DNA from: an uncultured Rhodobacterales bacterium
Lineage (GTDB): Bacteria; Pseudomonadota; Alphaproteobacteria; Rhodobacterales; Rhodobacteraceae
Direction of reading: 5' to 3'
DNA length: 9,829 nucleotides
Assembly (NCBI GenBank): GCA_937901055.1
Contig: CALCGO010000062.1
Span: 1 to 9,829 of the forward strand
Every line of letters starts with the position of its first letter. Position 1 is the first letter of the stretch. The translations under genes were made by a program, and so were the position numbers. Shown piece by piece: positions 1 to 6,439 of the stretch. The notes beneath the pieces are model-generated. The model made no database searches. It was not told the origin of the DNA and saw only the letters and a program-made list of their open reading frames with translations.

Positions 1-33
1 GAGTGTTTTGTCATACGGAGAGGCTACGAAACC

Positions 34-87
34 GCCCGCCCCGTCTCAAGTTAGTTTTATCTGACAGTACCGTGAGGCGGGCTTTTT
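34..87. terminator. GC-rich hairpin with T-run, probable convergent terminator
   Basis: Perfect 7-bp arms GCCCGCC (34-40) and GGCGGGC (76-82) are separated by a 35-nt loop. The right arm is followed directly by TTTTT (83-87), so the classical intrinsic-terminator shape reads in the plus direction, against a transcript entering from the left of the window. In the minus direction the stem is preceded by AAAAA and followed only by GGTTTC, so it would be a weaker stop for the transport operon, whose last gene ends about 95 nt away. The loop is long for an intrinsic terminator. The rest of 1-182 shows no gene. Confidence 0.55.
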
Positions 88-182
88 CCGATCAACGTCT
101 GAGCAGCGCGTTTGCCGGGTGCAGGCGTTCAAGGGCGTTGGTTGAGGCTCGACTTTCAAAAAGCGGAGAGTAGTCTGGGCAA

Positions 183-788
183 TCAGGGGACAAGACTTGC
201 CCGAGGTTTTCTGAATAGGGCATGTGCAGTCGCAACACCGTTCGATATCTGAAGCACGCTACCCTGCGCGGGGACCAGGCGGCAATCCAGCCCATCCGGG
301 TCGCCAGTCAAAAGCGCCCGCATGACCACGATGGCGACTTTGTGCGACACGATGACTGCCGGCCCATCCAGCTCCGATAGGAACGAGAGCAGGCGCGCGG
401 CAAGTTCTTTCGTGCCTTCGCCGCCCGGCCCGCTGGTGTACATGTCGTATTCCGACTGCAGCCCAACGACGACGCAAGGGTCCCGTGCCAAACGATCTTC
501 GTGGGTCGTTCCCTCCCATGCACCGCAGTTGATTTCCGATAGGCGGGCGTCGGTCAGGAAGGGCGCGTCATCAAACGCCAGCCGTGCCGTTTCCTGTGCG
601 CGACCCAGAGGGCTGGCCCAAAGCGTATGCACGCCTAGAGTGGGGCGGGTCCCGCGCAGAATCTCGGCCTGTTGGCGGGCTTGCGTCCGGCCCAGCTCTG
701 TTAGGTCCGAATTTTTCTGCCCCTGTACCCGATGTTCCTTGTTCCATTCGGTCTGACCGTGACGCAACAGGAACACATCATGCGGCAT
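183..788 (-). CDS. Histidine phosphatase family protein (phosphoglycerate mutase-like)
   Basis: A cytoplasmic phosphatase or mutase-like enzyme that should remove or move a phosphate through a phosphohistidine. With the ATG at 788 the protein has 201 residues. The N-terminus carries the signature LLRHGQTEWN, with catalytic His10 flanked by Arg9. SPLGRAQET supplies Arg63, SEINCGAWEG supplies the probable acid Glu85, and VSHK supplies the second His149. The length suits single-domain GpmB/PhoE-like phosphatases. A GTG at 812 would add eight residues and overlap the TAG stop of the ATPase gene by one base. I prefer the ATG because family members usually begin a few residues before the RHG motif, but neither start has a clear Shine-Dalgarno sequence, so translation is probably coupled to the ATPase gene. 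As the last gene of a transport operon it may act on the imported phosphoester. The substrate cannot be read from the sequence. Confidence 0.88.
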   Translation of the reverse strand: MPHDVFLLRHGQTEWNKEHRVQGQKNSDLTELGRTQARQQAEILRGTRPTLGVHTLWASPLGRAQETARLAFDDAPFLTDARLSEINCGAWEGTTHEDRLARDPCVVVGLQSEYDMYTSGPGGEGTKELAARLLSFLSELDGPAVIVSHKVAIVVMRALLTGDPDGLDCRLVPAQGSVLQISNGVATAHALFRKPRASLVP

Positions 789-811
789 GGCCAGTTTCGC
801 TAGCCCCGTCA

Positions 812-1864
812 CTACAAAACCACCGCGCTTTGCGTGTTGGCGACCAGGTGCACGTCAGCACCCGTTTCAATCCAGTCATGACCCGCACGGTGGCTCTGGT
901 CGACGACAATCTCGGTGCCGCCGGCGGACACAAGATAGCGGATCTGACTGCCGAGAAACTCACTATGCTGAACCTTACCGGGAAGGGAGCCACTGGCCTG
1001 GGTCCGGCTGATCGAGATGTTTTGGGGCCGCAGGACAATGTTTCCGCCCTCCCCCACACTGTCATCAGGCAGGGGCAGCAGGTCACCCGTCTTGGTCACG
1101 AACCGCCGTGCGCCACCCTTAATTTCGACCTTGCCTTCCAGAATGTTGGCCGTGCCAAGGAAGTTGGCAACTAAGAGGTTCTCGGGCCGGTCATAAAGTT
1201 CCAGCGGCGATCCAACTTGCTGGATCACGCCTTTGTCCAACACCGCCATGCGGTCGCAGGTGGTGTTCGCCTCTTCCTGATCATGCGTTACGAAGATCGT
1301 GGTCAGCCCCAGTTGCCGTTGCAGTCGCAGAAGCTCGCGCCGCATGTGAACGCGAAGGGACGCGTCCAGATTGGACAGGGGTTCGTCCAGCAGCAGAACG
1401 TCAGGCTCAACCACCACGGTACGGGCAAGCGCGATGCGCTGTTGCTGCCCACCAGACAGTTGGTTGGGCATCCGGTCTGCTAGATGCGCCAGTTCAACTA
1501 ACTCAAGCGCTGCATCGACTTTTTTCCTGATCTGCGCTGAAGGCACTTTCCGTTCCTTCAACCCAAAACCCACATTGTCCCGCACCGACATGTGCGGCCA
1601 GAGCGCATAGGATTGGAACACCATGCCCACATTCCGCGTCCAGGGATCCAACCCGACGACATCCCTGTCACCAATTAGGATGCGCCCTTCGGGAGTCGGC
1701 CCAAATCCGGCGATTGCCCGTAAGAGGGTGGATTTGCCGGACCCGGACGGGCCGAGAAAGGCGAAAAACTCCCCCGGTTGGATATCCAAGTTGACGCCCT
1801 CCAGAACCTTGGTGTCACCAAAGGCCAAATGGACATTTTCAATCGTGATGCCAACTTTTTTCAT
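812..1864 (-). CDS. ABC importer ATPase (FbpC/PotA/AfuC-like)
   Basis: The 350-residue ATP-hydrolysing subunit that should drive the fused permease encoded just upstream. All nucleotide-binding motifs are intact: Walker A GPSGSGKST (38-46), Q-loop Gln84 in VFQSYALWPH, signature LSGGQQQR (136-143), Walker B VLLLDEP (156-162), D-loop SNLDA and switch His195 in FVTHDQEEA. Residues from about 230 to the end form a TOBE-type C-terminal region typical of importers for iron, polyamines, phosphonates and sugar phosphates. The start is supported by GGAAGGA, 8 nt upstream of the ATG, in the 19-nt gap after the permease stop. The stop codon adjoins or overlaps the phosphatase gene. The ATPase alone does not reveal the substrate; automatic pipelines would probably call it a ferric or spermidine/putrescine ATPase. 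Confidence 0.95.
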   Translation of the reverse strand: MKKVGITIENVHLAFGDTKVLEGVNLDIQPGEFFAFLGPSGSGKSTLLRAIAGFGPTPEGRILIGDRDVVGLDPWTRNVGMVFQSYALWPHMSVRDNVGFGLKERKVPSAQIRKKVDAALELVELAHLADRMPNQLSGGQQQRIALARTVVVEPDVLLLDEPLSNLDASLRVHMRRELLRLQRQLGLTTIFVTHDQEEANTTCDRMAVLDKGVIQQVGSPLELYDRPENLLVANFLGTANILEGKVEIKGGARRFVTKTGDLLPLPDDSVGEGGNIVLRPQNISISRTQASGSLPGKVQHSEFLGSQIRYLVSAGGTEIVVDQSHRAGHDWIETGADVHLVANTQSAVVL

Positions 1865-1883
1865 TTTGATTTTCCTTCCAGGC

Positions 1884-3638
1884 TCAGTGAGCGTCGCCCG
1901 ATGACTTCAGTTTCTTGTCGCGTTCGATGATGAATTGCGATGCGATGGTGCCAATGGCCACGACGATGACTGCGACGATGCCCAGGGCAGCGCCCGCACC
2001 GCGACCTGACGGGGTTTGCATGAACAGGTAAATACCGTAGGACAAGGGCGCATCGCTGTTCGAATTGACCAGCATGATCGTGGCCGACAGCTCAACCGCG
2101 GCGGTGGCGAAGCTTGTGACAAAGCCCGCAAGAATGCCGCCGGTCATCAGGGGGATAACGATCTTCTGGATCGATCGCCGCTTGGTCGCGCCAAGGCTTT
2201 CGGCGGCTTCCTCGAGCGCGAGACTGACCTGTTGCAAGGCTGCCATACAGGCGCGTAACGCATAGGGCAGGCGTCGGATCATCAGCGCCAGCGCGATGAT
2301 CACCCACCAGCTTGCCATCGGCTCGTCCGTGAACGGTACGTCAATCGCGTGGAAGGTGCGCAGATAGCCGATGCCCAGCACCACCCCTGGCACAGCCAGC
2401 GCCGCGGTGGCCAGATAGTCCAGTCCCTTGCGCCCAAAAATCCCGGTGCGCAGCACGATATAGGCGATCGCCGTGCCAATGATCACATCCAGAGTTGCAG
2501 CGATACCAGCATAAAGCACCGTGTTCATGATGAAGGTTTTGGACCCCTCCCACATGGTCACATAGTTCTGCAGCGTATAGCCGTCCGGCAGTGGAGCGTA
2601 GGACCAGATCGTGCCAAAGGACAGCAAAAGCAGACCAAAATGTGGCGATAAAACAAGCATCAGGATGAATATCACCGCACCATATGCTATGATCTTTTCG
2701 CCTCGTTTCAGGCTACGTTTCGCCATGCCACCACCACCCTTCTGAACGGTGGCATAATCCTTGCCGCGCATGAAGAGGAACGACGCCCAGAGCGACAGGA
2801 CGGAAAACACCACCAGGATGACCGAGATCACGTACCCCATCGGATCGCTGATCCCAATGGACGAGATACGCAGGAAGGCCTGCGGTGCCAGCATGTTGTT
2901 CACGTTCAGCAAAAGCGGCGTGCCCAGGTCGTCAAACACCTTGATGAAGACCAGCGCCGCACCTGCGATATAGCCGGGCATTGCCAGTGGAAACACGATC
3001 CGTTTGAACAGGCGAAGACCGTGGCTGCCAAGGTTTTGGGCGGCTTCCTCCATCGACCGGTCAATGTTGCGCAGCGAGGCGGACAGGTTGATCAGGATGA
3101 AGGGAAAATAGTGAATGGATTGCACCAGAATGACGCCATTCAGCCCCTCCATGAAGGGGATGTCAAAGCCGAACCAGTCGCGCAGCAGTAGGTTCACCGT
3201 ACCATTGCGCCCAAAGATCAACTGCATCGCAACCGCACCCACGAAGGGGGGCATAATCAAGGGAATGAAACCAAGGCTCTGGATCAGGATCGAGCCGGAG
3301 AAGTGAAACCGGGTGGTAATATACGCCAATGGCAGCGCGATTGCGGTTGCTACGACCACTGACATGGCGGAAACATAGAATGAATTCCAGAAGCTCTCGC
3401 GAAACAGCGATGTTTTAAAAAAATCCACGAAATTTTGGAGTGTGGCAGCTCCGGTCGCGGGGTCTTGAAACGCGACGATCATCACTTGTGCGACTGGCAC
3501 CAGTAGCAATCCGAGCAAAAGCAACGCGATGAAGACGGCGGCAAGGTGCACTCCGGTCATGTTCGGTACTAGCCAGCGAGGTAGACGGTCGACAAGACCT
3601 GCCCGCGAGGCCACGTGGTTGGGGTCATTCAGAGACAT
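1884..3638 (-). CDS. ABC importer permease, fused two-domain (FbpB/AfuB-like)
   Basis: A 584-residue inner-membrane protein with two tandem binding-protein-dependent permease units, so one chain would supply the whole translocation pore. Each half has several hydrophobic segments and its own cytoplasmic EAA loop for docking the ATPase: EEAAQNLGSHG...KRIVFP (about 197-217) and EEAAESLGATK...QKIVIP (about 476-496). The halves are joined by a basic, glycine-rich linker (about 291-314, containing KGGGGMAKR). The first membrane segment starts near residue 29. This fused form is usual for ferric-ion (FbpB) and hexose-phosphate (AfuB) importers, where the family length is about 500-700 residues. The ATG at 3638 has only a weak purine-rich stretch upstream (CAAGAAAG). 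The gene follows the binding-protein gene after 87 nt that include a strong hairpin. Confidence 0.94.
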   Translation of the reverse strand: MSLNDPNHVASRAGLVDRLPRWLVPNMTGVHLAAVFIALLLLGLLLVPVAQVMIVAFQDPATGAATLQNFVDFFKTSLFRESFWNSFYVSAMSVVVATAIALPLAYITTRFHFSGSILIQSLGFIPLIMPPFVGAVAMQLIFGRNGTVNLLLRDWFGFDIPFMEGLNGVILVQSIHYFPFILINLSASLRNIDRSMEEAAQNLGSHGLRLFKRIVFPLAMPGYIAGAALVFIKVFDDLGTPLLLNVNNMLAPQAFLRISSIGISDPMGYVISVILVVFSVLSLWASFLFMRGKDYATVQKGGGGMAKRSLKRGEKIIAYGAVIFILMLVLSPHFGLLLLSFGTIWSYAPLPDGYTLQNYVTMWEGSKTFIMNTVLYAGIAATLDVIIGTAIAYIVLRTGIFGRKGLDYLATAALAVPGVVLGIGYLRTFHAIDVPFTDEPMASWWVIIALALMIRRLPYALRACMAALQQVSLALEEAAESLGATKRRSIQKIVIPLMTGGILAGFVTSFATAAVELSATIMLVNSNSDAPLSYGIYLFMQTPSGRGAGAALGIVAVIVVAIGTIASQFIIERDKKLKSSGDAH

Positions 3639-3658
3639 GGATCATGCTTTCTTGAATA

Positions 3659-3687
3659 GCTGCCACCGCAAATCGTGCGGCGGCAGC
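3659..3687 (-). ncRNA. Strong intercistronic RNA hairpin between binding-protein and permease genes
   Basis: Positions 3659-3670 (GCTGCCACCGCA) pair with 3676-3687 (TGCGGCGGCAGC) over 12 bp, with one non-Watson-Crick position (a G-U pair in the minus-strand RNA), around the 5-nt loop AATCG. No T-run follows on the minus strand, so this is not a classical terminator. A hairpin at this place, just after the binding-protein gene of an ABC operon, commonly protects the upstream mRNA from 3' exonucleases so that the binding protein is made in excess over the membrane subunits. That role is inferred from position and structure. Confidence 0.6.
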
Positions 3688-3725
3688 GCGGTCAGACCCC
3701 TGGTGGGAGTCCGGCAGGGAGGAGT

Positions 3726-5048
3726 TTACATTCCGGCGGCTTTGTCCGCCAGTTCCCTGGCTTGGGCGTAGTTTGCGACAACCATCGCATCCCATTCCTG
3801 TTCTACTTCAGCCTGACGTGCACCAACCTCGTCAGTCGCTTTCTTGCGCTTCTTGGTGAAGATACCAGCAAACTCGGCATCAAGGCTTTTTGCCTCATTG
3901 ATCGGGTTGGCGTCGATCAGGGCCCAGGCCTCTGCGATCAGGGCTTTTGCCTCTTCATTACCGCTGTCCGCATGGGCGGCTTCGGCGGCTTGAATAGCGC
4001 CAACAGCGGAGCGTAGATCATCTAGACGGTAGGTGATCATCAAGTCGAACATTGAGTTCACCAGGTTATAGCGTGCGCCGGACTTGGCTACATCAAACTC
4101 GACTGTCGCGCCAATGGTCGAATCCTCGAACGGGTTCGGGAACCCCTCAGGTGCTTTGGCATAGGTCGCTGGGTTGATCGGCAGACGCATGATCGCCGGA
4201 TCCAGCAGGACCTCTTGCCCCTCGGGGGTGAGCAGGTATTCGATGAAGGCCACAGCGCCGGGCTCGTTCGGCGCGTTCGAGACAACGGCCACGTTGGCAG
4301 GCACCAGCGCAGTTACGGTCGGATAGGAGAAATCGACCGGGAAACCCGACGCTTTGGACGAGAAGCCGAAGAAGTCAATCACGATTCCCAGACCAAAGTT
4401 GCCGGTGTTCACGCCATCCGGCACGCCAAAGCTGCGTTCCGTCACGGTCGAGAAGTTTCCCGCGATGCGCTTCCACTTCGCCCAGCCTGTGTCCCAGCCT
4501 TCGCCCTGCAACAGGGTTTCAACGGTCAGGTGCGTGGTGCCAGAGCGGGACGGCGCCGACATGCCGACGTGGCCGTGGTATTCCGGCTTGGCCAGATCGT
4601 CCCATTCCTTCGCGGGCTCAAGCCCGTTGGCCTTCAGATAACGTTCGTTCCACATGATGCCGTAGCCGGCTCCTGCAAACCCATAATACTTTCCGTCGGG
4701 GTCGTTCAGGGGATAAGCGCCGATACGGTCGGGAATGCCCTCTGATTTGATCGTGACATCCGCCAGAAGCGCGTCACCTTTCAGCACTTCGAACGCATCC
4801 GGCGCCGAGGCCCAGAATATGTCGGCGGTGTTGTCGCCAGCGATTTCCTGGATGTATTTGACACCTGCCGAGGTCTTTTTGTTCAGAACCTCAAGGTCAT
4901 ATTCTGGGTGAGCGGCTTCAAAAGCAGCCTCGAGCGGGCCGGTCATAGAATCCGGGAATGATGTGATGACCGTCACCTTGCCATCTGCCAAGGCGCCACT
5001 GGCCGATACCGCGATCATCGCGATTGTGGAATAGAGAATTTTCTTCAT
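3726..5048 (-). CDS. ABC transporter periplasmic substrate-binding protein (AfuA/PgtC-like, probable organophosphate)
   Basis: A 440-residue exported receptor that should capture the ligand and deliver it to the permease. Residues 1-21 are a clear signal peptide (MKK, hydrophobic core, ALA before DGKV). The fold is that of the iron/sugar-phosphate type 2 binding proteins: VITSFPDS near the mature N-terminus, DIFWASAPDAFEVL (77-90), RSGTTH (168-173), RSFGVPDG (205-212) and an extended helical C-terminal tail with a charged patch (KKRKK, 399-403). Where ferric-binding proteins carry a Tyr-Tyr iron dyad, this one seems to have IDFF (224-227), so iron is unlikely. RSGTTH and VPDG are shared with the sensory paralogue encoded at 8396-9637 and may line a phosphate-binding pocket (inference). 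The ATG at 5048 follows GGGAGGA with good spacing. First gene of the transport operon; the ligand is not proven. Confidence 0.9.
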   Translation of the reverse strand: MKKILYSTIAMIAVSASGALADGKVTVITSFPDSMTGPLEAAFEAAHPEYDLEVLNKKTSAGVKYIQEIAGDNTADIFWASAPDAFEVLKGDALLADVTIKSEGIPDRIGAYPLNDPDGKYYGFAGAGYGIMWNERYLKANGLEPAKEWDDLAKPEYHGHVGMSAPSRSGTTHLTVETLLQGEGWDTGWAKWKRIAGNFSTVTERSFGVPDGVNTGNFGLGIVIDFFGFSSKASGFPVDFSYPTVTALVPANVAVVSNAPNEPGAVAFIEYLLTPEGQEVLLDPAIMRLPINPATYAKAPEGFPNPFEDSTIGATVEFDVAKSGARYNLVNSMFDLMITYRLDDLRSAVGAIQAAEAAHADSGNEEAKALIAEAWALIDANPINEAKSLDAEFAGIFTKKRKKATDEVGARQAEVEQEWDAMVVANYAQARELADKAAGM

Positions 5049-5052
5049 GGAG

Positions 5053-5059
5053 TCCTCCC
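5053..5059 (-). promoter_or_regulatory. Ribosome binding site of the binding-protein gene
   Basis: Minus-strand GGGAGGA lies 4 nt before the ATG at 5048. It is the strongest Shine-Dalgarno sequence in the window, in keeping with high expression of a periplasmic binding protein. Confidence 0.8.
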
Positions 5060-5068
5060 AAAGGTTTT

Positions 5069-5085
5069 TGCGCTCCTCCTGCGCA
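5069..5085 (-). promoter_or_regulatory. Small leader hairpin presenting a second Shine-Dalgarno-like loop
   Basis: In the leader of the binding-protein gene, TGCGC (5069-5073) and GCGCA (5081-5085) can pair around a 7-nt loop that reads AGGAGGA on the minus strand. The loop sits about 25 nt upstream of the ATG and just ahead of the real ribosome binding site. No suitable start codon follows it at normal spacing. It could be a ribosome standby site or chance. Confidence 0.3.
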
Positions 5086-5112
5086 TGAGAACGAAGGTCA
5101 TAGGGAGTTGGA

Positions 5113-5133
5113 TTTCGGTCAAATTTTCCGAAA
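5113..5133. repeat. Inverted repeat TTTCGG-N9-CCGAAA in the transport-operon promoter region
   Basis: Perfect 6-bp arms TTTCGG (5113-5118) and CCGAAA (5128-5133) flank 9 AT-rich bases. The minus strand here also carries TTGACC (5117-5122), a possible -35-like hexamer, and the plus strand carries GGTCA (5117-5121), one half-site of the larger palindromes at 5157 and 5180. It may be an extra or degenerate regulator site overlapping the promoter. No good -10 follows TTGACC at standard spacing; the nearest is TATGAC (5097-5102), only 14 nt away. Confidence 0.35.
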
Positions 5134-5156
5134 CGGGCTCCAAGCTGCGTTGCTTT

Positions 5157-5172
5157 GGGTCACTTTTGACCC
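5157..5172. promoter_or_regulatory. Operator palindrome 1 ahead of the transport operon (GGGTCA-N4-TGACCC)
   Basis: A perfect 6-4-6 inverted repeat, GGGTCACTTTTGACCC on the plus strand, centred about 117 bp upstream of the binding-protein ATG. It has the size expected for a dimeric Fis-type helix-turn-helix, as in the response regulator encoded next door. It belongs to a set of three related sites in this window (also 5180-5195 and 9698-9713). No T-run follows it, so it is not a terminator for the regulator gene. Confidence 0.65.
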
Positions 5173-5179
5173 CTGAAAT

Positions 5180-5195
5180 TGGTCACTCCTGACCC
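5180..5195. promoter_or_regulatory. Operator palindrome 2 ahead of the transport operon (TGGTCA-N4-TGACCC)
   Basis: A near-perfect repeat of palindrome 1 with one arm mismatch (TGGTCACTCCTGACCC), offset by 23 bp, about two helical turns, so dimers could bind on nearly the same face. It contains the TGA stop of the response-regulator gene (5183-5185). Tandem palindromes upstream of a promoter are typical binding sites for NtrC-type regulators. Confidence 0.6.
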
Positions 5196-6439
5196 GTTTT
5201 CAGAAAGCCTACAGCCTTCATGCGCAGATACAGACGCTTGCGGGGAATCGACAACCGATCGGCAGCAGCCCCCTTAACGCCGGCCGTCTCGCGCAAAGTC
5301 TGTTCCAGCAGGTCGCGTTCAAAATTCAGCATCGCTTCGTCATAGGATCGGTGCGCAGCCGCTCCGCCGCACGATGAGCGTTGCAAGTTCATTTCCAGGC
5401 CAATGATCATACGCTCGGCGACGTTTCGCAACTCGCGCACATTGCCGGGCCAGTCGTGTTTGCCAAGTGGCGTCAACATCTCTTTCGTGACGTACGGAAG
5501 CCGCTTCTCATACCGTGCAGCAGCTTCACGCAGAAAAGCTTCCAGTAATAAGTAGACATCCCGGCTACGTTCCCTGAGCGCGGGCATCTCGACAGTTGCT
5601 ACATTCAGTAGATACAAAAGTTCGTCGCTCAAGCTGGTTTGAGCAGCTGGGTCTTTCAACGAACCGGTAAATGAAAGAATGACCCGTGGACGATCCTGCC
5701 TGCGCAGATAATCAGCAAGCCAAGTTTGCCAGTTTGCATCCAGATTGTGAACGGCGCGAACAAACAGCGTGTCCGTGTCCCGAGCTATGTCGTCCAACTC
5801 ATATTGCAAACCATCGGCGCTGACGGTGGCGCAGTTGATCACATGAAACCCGCCCGAACCTTCACCGTAGTCATGCAGCACCCGGGCGGCCAGCGACTTG
5901 CCGGTGCCGGTTTCACCATAAAGAGTGACCGTGACCGGCAGAGGAGCAAGGTCCAGCAGCGCCTTGCGACAGGCCCGCATGACTTCCGAGCGGCCGACCA
6001 ACTGACTGGCCATACTGCCGCGCCGCGCAATGCGTCTGCGCAGTTGCTGGTTCTCGATCACAAGCTTGCGGGCATTCAGGGTGCGACGGATCAAGCTGAT
6101 CATCACATCAGGCTGCATCGGCTTTTCCAAGAAATCATAGGCGCCTGCCTTGATCGCAGCGATGGCCAGCCGAACATCCCCGTGCCCGGTGATCATGACA
6201 AAAGGCACGTTCGGGGCGGTCTGGCGCACAGCTTTCAGAACTTTGAAACCGTCCATTCCCACCATGCGGATGTCGCACAGGATGACGCCGCCCCATTCCG
6301 GATCCAGTCTTTTCAGCATCGCGTTTCCGTCAGAATAGGCGCGCGGGTTCAGCCCCTCTTCCTCGAGCAGCTCACAAGTCGCTTCTCGGAAGTCCTGGTC
6401 GTCATCCACGACATAGACCTGTGCGGCATCAAGTTTCAT
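5183..6439 (-). CDS. pgtA: PgtA-like NtrC-family response regulator with a degenerate AAA+ domain
   Basis: A cytoplasmic transcription regulator of about 418 residues. The receiver domain (about 8-120) has the acidic triplet Asp12-14, phospho-acceptor Asp56 in LCDIRM, Thr84 and Lys106. The AAA+ domain keeps Walker A GETGTGKS (175-182) and the late WPGNVREL motif (330-337). It lacks the GAFTGA loop, has RA where Walker B normally has DE (TLFVRAVHNL), and has LSDELLYLLN where FRxDLYYRLN would give the arginine fingers. The C-terminus is a Fis-type helix-turn-helix ending IPRKRLYLRMKAVGF, very like Salmonella PgtA from memory. I start at the ATG at 6439 because AAGGAG lies 6 nt before it; an ATG at 6454 would add five residues but has no such site. 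The gene overlaps the kinase gene by 11 nt. It probably controls the transport operon, through sigma-70 rather than sigma-54 (inference). Confidence 0.87.
   Translation of the reverse strand: MKLDAAQVYVVDDDQDFREATCELLEEEGLNPRAYSDGNAMLKRLDPEWGGVILCDIRMVGMDGFKVLKAVRQTAPNVPFVMITGHGDVRLAIAAIKAGAYDFLEKPMQPDVMISLIRRTLNARKLVIENQQLRRRIARRGSMASQLVGRSEVMRACRKALLDLAPLPVTVTLYGETGTGKSLAARVLHDYGEGSGGFHVINCATVSADGLQYELDDIARDTDTLFVRAVHNLDANWQTWLADYLRRQDRPRVILSFTGSLKDPAAQTSLSDELLYLLNVATVEMPALRERSRDVYLLLEAFLREAAARYEKRLPYVTKEMLTPLGKHDWPGNVRELRNVAERMIIGLEMNLQRSSCGGAAAHRSYDEAMLNFERDLLEQTLRETAGVKGAAADRLSIPRKRLYLRMKAVGFLKTGQE

Noticed and set aside
3689..3697. GGTCAGACC near-palindrome in the gap before the permease gene as a fourth regulator site
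   Set aside because: It has GGTC arms around a single base instead of the 6-4-6 layout, and it lies inside the operon next to the hairpin.
5049..5182. Sigma-54 promoter for the transport operon
   Set aside because: The neighbouring regulator looks NtrC-like, so I searched the minus strand for TGGCAC-N5-TTGC or at least GG-N10-GC. No credible match is present; the closest has GG-N10-GG.
5157..5195. Tandem palindromes as the transcription terminator of the regulator gene
   Set aside because: The stems are only 5-6 bp and are followed by AAAGCAAC on the minus strand, not a T-run. Their match to the site at 9698 fits operators better.
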